Positions 57,062-64,000 of a DNA stretch of 64,000 bases are shown here, in pieces. Origin of the DNA: Escherichia sp. MOD1-EC7003 (GTDB lineage Bacteria; Pseudomonadota; Gammaproteobacteria; Enterobacterales; Enterobacteriaceae); assembly GCF_002965065.1 (NCBI RefSeq), contig NZ_PTRE01000013.1, positions 1 through 64,000 of the forward strand. The letters run 5' to 3'. Position numbers and translations under genes: made by a program. The notes below the pieces were generated by a model. It ran no database searches, was not told where the DNA came from, and worked only from the letters and a program-made list of their open reading frames with translations. Within the stretch, counting starts at the first letter, position 1. Each line of letters starts with the position of its first letter.

Positions 57062-57468
57062 TTAATATTATCCTCGTGGGTTGGGAATTTTAAAAATTGT
57101 ACACGAGAATTTTTTTGTTGAATAGCTTAATGAGGTTCTTATTTAGGCGCATGCTGAAATTAAAATAGACTATTTGCCAGTATTTCGAATTCTTTAATGT
57201 TGAAGGCTTCTTTTAACGAGAGTTGGCTCCTCCTCAGTATGACTGATAAATCAGCACATTTTTGTCATTATTACGTTACATTTTTATCTGATTTCTCGTT
57301 TCAAAATCCGAAAAATGAGGTATGTTTTTAGCAGACTATGCTGATCTGACACCGCATGCATCGGTTATTACTATTATCATATGCTTATCTTATAGATAAA
57401 AGCAGAATAATGTGTCGAATAACAATATCGCAACAAATGCAATCACCATAACAATGGGGAACCTCAGG
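57062..57468. promoter_or_regulatory. livJ upstream region
   Basis: 407 bp without genes, upstream of both livJ and the Sel1-like gene. livJ is Lrp-controlled in K-12, and the AT-rich stretches here fit that, but no single site is assigned. Confidence 0.6.
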
Positions 57469-58572
57469 ATGAACACGAAGGGTAAAACGTTACTGGCAGG
57501 ATGTATCGCGCTGGCATTCAGCAATATGGCTCTGGCAGAAGACATCAAAGTCGCGGTCGTGGGCGCGATGTCTGGCCCGGTGGCGCAGTATGGCGACCAG
57601 GAGTTTACCGGCGCTGAACAGGCGGTTGCGGATATCAACGCCAAAGGCGGCATCAAAGGCAACAAGCTGCAAATCGTAAAATATGATGATGCCTGTGACC
57701 CGAAACAGGCGGTTGCGGTGGCGAACAAAGTGGTTAACGACGGTATTAAGTATGTTATTGGTCATCTCTGTTCCTCTTCCACCCAGCCAGCTTCTGATAT
57801 CTATGAAGATGAGGGCATTCTGATGATCACCCCAGCGGCAACGGCACCAGAACTGACCGCGCGTGGTTATCAACTGATCTTGCGCACCACTGGCCTGGAC
57901 TCTGACCAGGGGCCAACGGCGGCGAAATATATTCTTGAGAAAGTGAAACCACAGCGTATTGCTATCGTTCACGACAAACAACAGTACGGTGAAGGCCTGG
58001 CGCGTGCCGTTCAGGAAAACCTGAAGAAAGGCAATGCCAACGTGGTCTTCTTTGACGGTATCACCGCTGGTGAGAAAGATTTCTCAACGCTTGTGGCGCG
58101 TTTGAAGAAAGAGAATATCGATTTCGTTTATTACGGCGGTTACCACCCGGAAATGGGGCAGATCCTGCGCCAGGCGCGCGCCGCAGGGCTGAAAACCCAG
58201 TTTATGGGGCCGGAAGGTGTGGCTAACGTTTCGTTATCTAACATTGCGGGCGAATCAGCGGAAGGGTTGCTGGTGACCAAGCCGAAGAACTACGACCAGG
58301 TTCCGGCGAACAAACCGATTGTTGACGCCATCAAAGCGAAAAAACAGGACCCAAGCGGTGCGTTCGTCTGGACCACCTACGCCGCGCTGCAATCTTTGCA
58401 AGCGGGCCTGAATCAGTCTGAAGACCCAGCAGAAATTGCTAAATACCTGAAAGCGAACTCGGTTGATACCGTGATGGGGCCGCTGACCTGGGATGAGAAA
58501 GGCGATTTGAAAGGTTTTGAGTTCGGTGTGTTTGACTGGCACGCCAACGGTACGGCGACCGATGCGAAGTGA
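57469..58572 (+). CDS. livJ: LivJ, periplasmic Leu/Ile/Val-binding protein
   Basis: 367 residues with a 23-residue signal peptide ([17 protein letters not shown]...ALA). The mature protein starts [19 protein letters not shown] and carries the disulfide pair (DACDP and GHLCSSS). It binds branched-chain amino acids and feeds LivHMGF. An in-frame ATG at 57412 is rejected. A hairpin at 58692 ends the transcript. Confidence 0.97.
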   Translation: MNTKGKTLLAGCIALAFSNMALAEDIKVAVVGAMSGPVAQYGDQEFTGAEQAVADINAKGGIKGNKLQIVKYDDACDPKQAVAVANKVVNDGIKYVIGHLCSSSTQPASDIYEDEGILMITPAATAPELTARGYQLILRTTGLDSDQGPTAAKYILEKVKPQRIAIVHDKQQYGEGLARAVQENLKKGNANVVFFDGITAGEKDFSTLVARLKKENIDFVYYGGYHPEMGQILRQARAAGLKTQFMGPEGVANVSLSNIAGESAEGLLVTKPKNYDQVPANKPIVDAIKAKKQDPSGAFVWTTYAALQSLQAGLNQSEDPAEIAKYLKANSVDTVMGPLTWDEKGDLKGFEFGVFDWHANGTATDAK

Positions 58573-58691
58573 TTTCCCGACGCCTTTCGCGTCGCTGGTG
58601 CGTTAGCTGCAGCTTGGTGATTCCTTGAGCTTTGCTCATGTGGAAATGCTTAGTCAGTGCGAAATTTTTGGGAAAATAGTGTGGATTGGCA

Positions 58692-58716
58692 ACCGGGTGA
58701 CTCAATGCCACCCGGT
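58692..58716. terminator. livJ / regulator terminator
   Basis: ACCGGGTG and CACCCGGT arms between two convergent genes, followed by TTTGC. Confidence 0.75.
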
Positions 58717-58740
58717 TTGCTAAAACGTGGCATTTATCAC

Positions 58741-59628
58741 TCACTTTGCATCATGCAATGGGCTGACAATATTTATACCGAAAGACAGCTTCTCCTTATT
58801 TCCCTGAAAATCCTCCAGAAGAATGGCAATAAACAAGCTGTCCAGTAAGTTCAGTTGAACAATCCTTGCCACCGCATTCTGCCCAAGTATCGGTCCACTC
58901 ATTGCGGGACTGAAAATAGACAAATCTGAGCATTGTGAAAGTGGTGAACCGTCATCATTGGTGATGCAGATGATTTTTGCCTTACGTGCTTTTGCCGTGT
59001 TCACCGCATTCAGCGTTTCTCTCGTCACTCCTGTTTGAGAAATCGCAATGACCACATCATTCTCATTAAGTTGGCTTGCTGCCATTAACATTAAATGGAA
59101 ATCACAGTAAGCATGGCTAATGATGCCAAGACGCAAAAGTTTGTGCTCAAAATCCTGGCCAACGGAAGCTGAACCACCGACGCCAAAAATGATGACTCTT
59201 CGTGCGTGGAATATCAGATGCGCGGCTTTTCCGATCGTGGCTGAATCCGCTATCGACCTTGCTTCTTTAAGCACCTGAATACTGTTTGAAAAAACCTTAT
59301 CCAGTACGGTATCCAGACTGTCATGCTCCGTGATCTCTTCTTCTCGTTCATAGGGAAGAGACTCAAAGTAGCTGATAAGCGCACTGCGTAATTCACGAAA
59401 ACCAGAAAAACCAATCTTTTTGGCCACCTTAACCAGCAGAGGTTCTGAGACTTTTAGGGCTCCTGCGACCTCACGCAAGCTGGTTTCCTGAGTGATATTT
59501 CCTTTAATGATCAGCCATTCCACTATCCTGCGTTCGGTTGGATTTAACTGTGAAAGGGACATTTTTATTCGTGCCCCAATTGCTAATGTACTGTCCATTT
59601 CCTGAATTGGATCTTGCTTCGAGGTCAT
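58741..59628 (-). CDS. RpiR-family regulator of the adjacent PTS operon
   Basis: 295 residues. N-terminal helix-turn-helix (about 30-85, LREVAGALKVSEPLLVKVAKK) and a sugar-phosphate SIS domain from about 130 to 270 (VIIFGVGGSASVGQDF, VIAISQTG). RpiR proteins sense sugar phosphates, and this one is divergent from the PTS operon at 60001. Operator candidates lie between them. The gene is convergent with livJ. Confidence 0.88.
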   Translation of the reverse strand: MTSKQDPIQEMDSTLAIGARIKMSLSQLNPTERRIVEWLIIKGNITQETSLREVAGALKVSEPLLVKVAKKIGFSGFRELRSALISYFESLPYEREEEITEHDSLDTVLDKVFSNSIQVLKEARSIADSATIGKAAHLIFHARRVIIFGVGGSASVGQDFEHKLLRLGIISHAYCDFHLMLMAASQLNENDVVIAISQTGVTRETLNAVNTAKARKAKIICITNDDGSPLSQCSDLSIFSPAMSGPILGQNAVARIVQLNLLDSLFIAILLEDFQGNKEKLSFGINIVSPLHDAK

Positions 59629-60000
59629 TTTTCACACTATGAATGTGCAGAAGGAGATAGAGAAAAGGGTATCACAAGGTGACACACGGTCAAATGTTTC
59701 GCCCGCTGAGTAGTCAATGTTTTTACGGTAGCTATAGGTTATGTGAATTTTATCCCTCTTTAAATTAAACGATGATCTAAAACCCACTTAAAACAAAGCA
59801 CCTATAAAGGTGGTGTGAAATTTATTTTCACAAAAATTGTTTTATCTGTGAAGTTGATCGTGAAATGCTATTGACCATCACTAACTTCACAACAATAATT
59901 GAAAACGTAAAGTTATTGCTTGTCGGCGATAAATGATCTTCCGATTTATTGCCTGAATTTGATTCGATTATTGTCCCCTAACATGGTCAAAAGGAACACG
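59629..60000. promoter_or_regulatory. Divergent control region of the RpiR/PTS operon
   Basis: 372 bp. A plus-strand promoter is visible: -35 TTGACC (59871-59876), 17-bp spacer, -10 AATAAT (59894-59899). The arm AACTTCAC (59883-59890) lies in the spacer and pairs with GTGAAGTT (59848-59855). A separate dyad GTGAAA-5 bases-TTTCAC is at 59815-59831. These are candidate RpiR operators. Confidence 0.65.
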
Positions 60001-61611
60001 ATGAAAACAGCAATTTTCGGAATACTGCAGCGCACAGGGCGTTCTTTCATGCTCCCGATAGCCTTACTTCCGGTCGCAGGGCTGCTATTAGGTATTGGGG
60101 CCTCGTTTACCAATCAAACCACCATCGATTCGTATGGGCTCGAATCTATCCTGGGTGCAGGAACCATACTTCACGCTTTGCTCACTGTAATGAAAAGTTC
60201 TGGCGGTGTTATCTTCGCCAACCTGCCGGTCATCTTTGCGATTGGTGTTGCACTCGGGATGGCAAAAAAAGAAAAAGAAGTGGCGGCGATTTCTGGTGCT
60301 ATCGGTTTTTTTGTGATGCACGCCACTATCAATGCGATGCTGGACATTAACGGCTTGCTGACGTCTGGAGCCCTCCCTGAAGGAGCATTAGGGATGACTC
60401 TGGGTATTAACTCTCTGCAAATGGGGGTTTTTGGCGGAGTGATTACAGGTTTGGGCGTTGCAGCCTTACATAATCGTTTTTATCGGATCGTGCTACCGAC
60501 GACCTTCTCATTTTTCGGCGGTACGCGCTTTATTCCAATTATCTCTGCTGTCACCTTCTTGTGCGTCGGCATCCTGATGTTCTATATCTGGCCATCAATT
60601 CAGAGTGGGATTTTACATATTGGTGATCTGGTAAACAAGGCTGGCTATGCAGGAACCTTTCTCTACGGACTGATGGAGCGTGCGCTTATACCTTTCGGTT
60701 TACACCACGTGTTTGCCATGCCGTTCCTGCAAACCGGCCTTGGTGGTACGCATCTTATTGACGGCGTGGCCGTTTCTGGTGCCACCAATATCTTCTTTGC
60801 GGAACTGGCGAGTTCACATACCCAAGTTTTTTCCGTCGATGCTACTCGCTTTATGGCCGGTAAGTTCCCGTTCTATATGTTTGGAATTCCAGGCGCGGCG
60901 TTGGCTATCTACCACACTGCTCGCCCAGAGAAACGCAAACTCGTTTTAGGTTTGTTGCTATCAGCGACGTTGACAGCCATTTTGACCGGGATTACTGAAC
61001 CGATTGAGTTCTCGTTCCTGTTTGCTGCACCGCTGCTGTATGCCATGCACTGTGTGCTGGCAGGGTTATCCTTCATGTTCTGCCACATATTTAACGTCGG
61101 TGTGGGGCAAACCTTCTCCGGTAGCCTGATTGACTTCGTGCTTTTCGGCGTCATGCAGGGTAATGCAAAAACGCACTGGATAAACGCCATTCTGATTGGG
61201 ATTCCGTTATTCCCTATTTATTACTTTGCGTTTCGATTCACCATCACTCATTTCAACTTTAAAACGCCGGGGCGAGAAGACGATTCTCAGGAAACGAAAC
61301 TCTACACTCGTAAAGACCTGGAAGCGCGTGATAAGCAATCCACATCCACCAGCGATGAGGCGAAAAGAGATGAGGTTTCCACGCTGATTCTTAATGGATT
61401 AGGAGGCGAAGCTAATATTTCGGACCTCGACTGCTGCGCTACCCGTCTGCGTGTCACTGTCGTTGATGAGAATCTGGTGGATGACGTGATGCTCAAGGCA
61501 TCCGGCGCTAAAGGTGTTATCAGGAAAGGCAAGGGGGTACAGGTTATCTATGGCCCGCACGTCACACTCATCAAGTCCAACCTGGAAGATTGTCTGGACG
61601 GCGCACGTTAA
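60001..61611 (+). CDS. PTS IICB sugar permease, glucose/glucoside superfamily
   Basis: 536 residues starting at ATG 60001 with AAGGA upstream; an earlier in-frame start (59920) has no support. IIC domain (about 1-410, MKTAIFGILQRTGRSFMLPIALLPVAGLLLG) with about ten helices, then a linker and a IIB domain with phosphocysteine in LDCCATRLRV (Cys479). There is no IIA domain, so a separate IIA, such as Crr, must supply phosphate. Imports and phosphorylates a sugar at its 6-position in most family members. First gene of a four-gene operon. Confidence 0.9.
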   Translation: MKTAIFGILQRTGRSFMLPIALLPVAGLLLGIGASFTNQTTIDSYGLESILGAGTILHALLTVMKSSGGVIFANLPVIFAIGVALGMAKKEKEVAAISGAIGFFVMHATINAMLDINGLLTSGALPEGALGMTLGINSLQMGVFGGVITGLGVAALHNRFYRIVLPTTFSFFGGTRFIPIISAVTFLCVGILMFYIWPSIQSGILHIGDLVNKAGYAGTFLYGLMERALIPFGLHHVFAMPFLQTGLGGTHLIDGVAVSGATNIFFAELASSHTQVFSVDATRFMAGKFPFYMFGIPGAALAIYHTARPEKRKLVLGLLLSATLTAILTGITEPIEFSFLFAAPLLYAMHCVLAGLSFMFCHIFNVGVGQTFSGSLIDFVLFGVMQGNAKTHWINAILIGIPLFPIYYFAFRFTITHFNFKTPGREDDSQETKLYTRKDLEARDKQSTSTSDEAKRDEVSTLILNGLGGEANISDLDCCATRLRVTVVDENLVDDVMLKASGAKGVIRKGKGVQVIYGPHVTLIKSNLEDCLDGAR

Positions 61612-61665
61612 CAGTTTCGGCTGGGTTTCCAGCCGTTAAGAACTTCAAATATTAAGGGAGAAAAC

Positions 61666-62106
61666 ATGAAAATTGCAATTGGTTGTGATCACGTTGGCAT
61701 CATTCTTAAACCCACAATTACTGAGCACCTTGTCGCGCGCGGGATCACCGTCATTGATAAAGGTACGCACTCTGAAACCCGTACTGATTATCCAATTTAC
61801 GGCAAAGCAGTCGCGGAGGCGGTGGTATCAGGAGAGGCTAATTTGGGCATCGTTATTTGTGGCTCAGGGATTGGTATTTCGATTGCCGCTAACAAAGTGA
61901 AAGGCATCCGTGCCGTGGTGTGCAGTGAACCTTATTCGGCGAAACTCTCTCGTTCGCACAACAATACCAACGTGCTCTCTTTTGGTTCACGAGTCGTAGG
62001 TGCCGAACTGGCAAAAATGATAGTTGATGCCTGGTTAGATGCCAGTTTTGAAGGTGAACGCCATCAGAAACGGATCGAGATGATTGCCAGTATTGAAGCG
62101 GAGTAA
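61666..62106 (+). CDS. RpiB/LacAB-family sugar-phosphate isomerase
   Basis: 146 residues. Start MKIAIGCDHVG; the catalytic Cys in IVICGSGIGIS and the His in LSRSHNNTNVLSFG are present. Family members isomerise ribose-5-P/ribulose-5-P or allose-6-P/allulose-6-P. Beside an AlsE-type epimerase, allose-type sugars are a reasonable guess. It overlaps the epimerase by TAATG. Confidence 0.9.
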   Translation: MKIAIGCDHVGIILKPTITEHLVARGITVIDKGTHSETRTDYPIYGKAVAEAVVSGEANLGIVICGSGIGISIAANKVKGIRAVVCSEPYSAKLSRSHNNTNVLSFGSRVVGAELAKMIVDAWLDASFEGERHQKRIEMIASIEAE

Positions 62107-62795
62107 TGATGAAAACACAATTTTGCCCCTCTCTAATGTGCGTGGATTTTTCACGTCTTGCCCAAGAGCTGGCCAGCCTTGAAGCCGCAGGAGCATCACT
62201 GTTTCATATTGATGTGATGGATGGCCACTTTGTGCCTAACCTGGCCCTCGGCCCGGAAGATATCAAAGCCGTATCGAGGCTTGCGACAATTCCCTACGAC
62301 GTTCATCTGATGGTGACGAACCCGGATGCCTGGATCGATCGTTTTGCCGATCTCGGATGCAGCATTATTTACGTTCACGCTGAGGCACCAACTCACTTGC
62401 ACAGAACATTGAGTAATATCCACCAGCGCGGCATTAAAGCTGGCGTCGCTGTTAACCCGGGGACTTCCCTGCATATGTTGGAAGAAGTTTTGGACGTTAC
62501 AGACGCCATTATGGTGATGTCAGTTAATCCAGGCTTTGCGGGTCAGCCGTTTATCACTGCGTCTATTGATAAAATTCGCCGCCTGAAAACGATGTTAAAA
62601 CAGCATCAAAGTCAGGCACAAATAGCCGTTGATGGGGCTATTTCACCGCAGGTGGTCAGAGCGCTGGCAAACGATGTCGATATGTTCATTTTAGGCACGG
62701 CAGGTTTGTTCCGTAAGGATATGACTTACCAACAGGCCATTGCGGTACTGAATGAGCAGGTCAATTTAGCGCGTCGGGAAAAATTATCAGCTTGA
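62106..62795 (+). CDS. Ribulose-phosphate/allulose-6-phosphate 3-epimerase family protein
   Basis: 229 residues, TIM barrel. Metal ligands His and Asp in FHIDVMDGHF, His in YDVHLMVT and the catalytic Asp in IAVDGAIS are present, with GFAGQPF for phosphate binding. It would convert the ketose-6-P made by the isomerase to fructose-6-P or xylulose-5-P. The start overlaps the isomerase stop (TAATG). Whether the substrate is C5 or C6 is undecided. Confidence 0.9.
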   Translation: MMKTQFCPSLMCVDFSRLAQELASLEAAGASLFHIDVMDGHFVPNLALGPEDIKAVSRLATIPYDVHLMVTNPDAWIDRFADLGCSIIYVHAEAPTHLHRTLSNIHQRGIKAGVAVNPGTSLHMLEEVLDVTDAIMVMSVNPGFAGQPFITASIDKIRRLKTMLKQHQSQAQIAVDGAISPQVVRALANDVDMFILGTAGLFRKDMTYQQAIAVLNEQVNLARREKLSA

Positions 62796-62857
62796 CGATA
62801 GCTGATACCGTCGATCCAGTTTTCTACATGATTATTTATGAATAAAAGAGGTAATCC

Positions 62858-63835
62858 ATGGCAAAGCGTCGTTTCGTCAGCACTTCAAAAACTGAAATTC
62901 GCAGCATGACAGCACAGGAGTTAAAAAAATCGATTTTTGACTCTGAAGGTCGAGTGATACTGGCGCAGAACTACGTCGCCTTTGAAGGCTTATGTGAAGG
63001 CACTACCAATGCTGAACTCGATCAGGCATTTGGCGCGGATATGATTTTCTTCAATGGCTATTCGATGGATCCTGAAAATAAAATGCCGGGGATGCAGGTT
63101 GAAGAATACGATGAAGAAAGGGGGTATAGCACGCACTACTATCGTTTGCCTGATATGCGTAAAGTCATTGATATTCCAATGGGTATTTATCTCGAATGTG
63201 GTACTGGGGACGATATTTCGACCTCCACTTCAGCAAATGGATCAAGTTTAGTCCGTAGCGATCGCATTGCTTCACGTGAGAATTTACAGCGTGTTAAAGA
63301 AGAAGGTGCTGATTTCGTGGTTTTAGGCGGCAACCCAGGAACCCGGACATCGTTTGAAACGATCATTAAATCAACGCGCTATGCGAAAGAAATCCTCGGC
63401 GATGATGTACTGATCTTCGCCGGTAAATGGGAAGATGGGGCGTATGCAAAAGTATTAGGTGATCCGCTGGCTGACCGTCCGGCAAATGATGTAATTAAAG
63501 ATCTTATAGACGCTGGTGCAGATGTTATCTGTTTACCGATGCCCGGTTCACGCACCGGGATTACTCCAGATATGATCCGTGAATGTGTCGAGTTTACGCA
63601 TCGATACAAGCCCGGCACACTGGCCATGAACTTCCTTGATGGCTCAGTCGAGGGGGCCGATGTCGACACCATCCGCCAATGCGCACTGCTGTCTAAGCAG
63701 ACGGGCGCGGATATTCACGCCATCGGTGATGCGGGTCTTTCTGGCGTTACGTTACCGGAAAACCTCTACCAGTTGTCTATCACCATCAAAGGTCGTCGTT
63801 TAACCTACCGTCGTATGGCTGGCTCCCGTCGTTAA
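62858..63835 (+). CDS. Uncharacterised protein of a sugar-PTS operon, TIM-barrel-like
   Basis: 325 residues, no signal peptide or membrane segment. Recurring beta-strand ends with Gly/Asp/Asn (VILAQNYVAFEG, DFVVLGGNPGTRTSFE, VLIFAGKWEDGAY, DVICLPMPGSRTGIT, GDAGLSGVTLPEN) suggest an alpha/beta barrel. I recall only a domain-of-unknown-function label for close relatives (some databases call it haloacid dehalogenase-like), and no DxDx(T/V) motif supports that name. It ends the operon; a bidirectional terminator follows. It may be a lyase or isomerase of the same pathway. Confidence 0.75.
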   Translation: MAKRRFVSTSKTEIRSMTAQELKKSIFDSEGRVILAQNYVAFEGLCEGTTNAELDQAFGADMIFFNGYSMDPENKMPGMQVEEYDEERGYSTHYYRLPDMRKVIDIPMGIYLECGTGDDISTSTSANGSSLVRSDRIASRENLQRVKEEGADFVVLGGNPGTRTSFETIIKSTRYAKEILGDDVLIFAGKWEDGAYAKVLGDPLADRPANDVIKDLIDAGADVICLPMPGSRTGITPDMIRECVEFTHRYKPGTLAMNFLDGSVEGADVDTIRQCALLSKQTGADIHAIGDAGLSGVTLPENLYQLSITIKGRRLTYRRMAGSRR

Positions 63836-63836
63836 A

Positions 63837-63878
63837 AAATATCCAGCGCCTCAGACAACGTTGAGGCGCTGGATATTT
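63837..63878. terminator. Bidirectional terminator between the PTS operon and panM
   Basis: AAATATCCAGCGCCTCA and TGAGGCGCTGGATATTT form a 17-bp perfect stem with an 8-base loop. It overlaps the panM stop codon and lies 2 bp past the plus-strand stop. Confidence 0.9.
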
Positions 63879-64000
63879 ATCTTTTCTCCCAGCCATCTGC
63901 CTGAGCCGTAAACCCCAGCGTCTGCATAAACGCCGTCATCACGCTACGGTCTTCCACGCCGATATCTGCCATCCACCAACTGGATACCTGCGCGTTATCC
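63877..64000 (-). CDS. panM: PanM (PanZ), PanD maturation factor, C-terminal part
   Basis: The last 40 codons on the minus strand read ...SSWWMADIGVEDRSVMTAF... ending GFTAQADGWEKR-stop. This matches the end of the acetyltransferase-like PanM, which triggers self-cleavage of aspartate decarboxylase PanD with acetyl-CoA as cofactor. The rest is beyond the window. Confidence 0.88.
   Translation of the reverse strand, partial: DNAQVSSWWMADIGVEDRSVMTAFMQTLGFTAQADGWEKR

Overview
The window is enterobacterial chromosome. Gene content, order and protein sequences match the 77-79 min region of Escherichia coli, read in reverse relative to the usual K-12 map. Many products agree with recalled K-12 proteins almost residue for residue (GadE, HdeA, UspB, PitA, NikR, RpoH, LivJ). 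It is not K-12: it carries chuA/chuS, lacks arsRBC, rhsB and most of dtpB, and has extra sugar and solute operons. The exact lineage cannot be fixed from this sequence.

Layout. 1-11 kb is the acid-fitness island: mdtF (cut by an insertion element at the left edge), mdtE, gadE, hdeD, hdeAB, yhiD, dctR and slp. The haem genes chuA and chuS sit between yhiD and dctR. The rest of the usual haem locus (chuTWXYUV) is missing, and ERIC repeats lie where it should be. 11-17 kb holds a degenerate dinQ, gor, rlmJ, prlC and rsmJ. 17-23 kb is an accessory block with a ROK repressor, a glycerophosphodiester phosphodiesterase and a divergent ABC importer whose first permease is frameshifted. A roughly 300-bp remnant of dtpB ends the block. 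23.5-29 kb is core: uspA, uspB, pitA, yhiN, yhiM. 29.5-35.2 kb is an accessory PTS operon (GntR regulator, GatABC-like IIA/IIB/IIC, FGGY kinase, a dedicated HPr and a class II aldolase).

35.4-55.5 kb is core: nikABCDER, acpT, yhhT, yhhS (broken by a deletion), dcrB, yhhQ, tusA, zntA, yhhN, yhhM, yhhL, rsmD, ftsYEX and rpoH. Two unfamiliar genes lie between tusA and zntA. Between rpoH and panM are two orphan genes, livJ, and a third accessory system: an RpiR regulator divergent from a PTS IICB, RpiB isomerase, Rpe/AlsE-type epimerase and an uncharacterised protein. panM runs off the right edge.

Functionally, the left part combines acid survival (GadE control, HdeA/B chaperones, the MdtEF pump) with haem uptake under Fur. 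The three accessory operons share one architecture: a local regulator, an importer and a few catabolic enzymes, with candidate operators visible between divergent genes. Repeat elements (ERIC, REP) and short-homology deletions mark most places where this chromosome departs from K-12.
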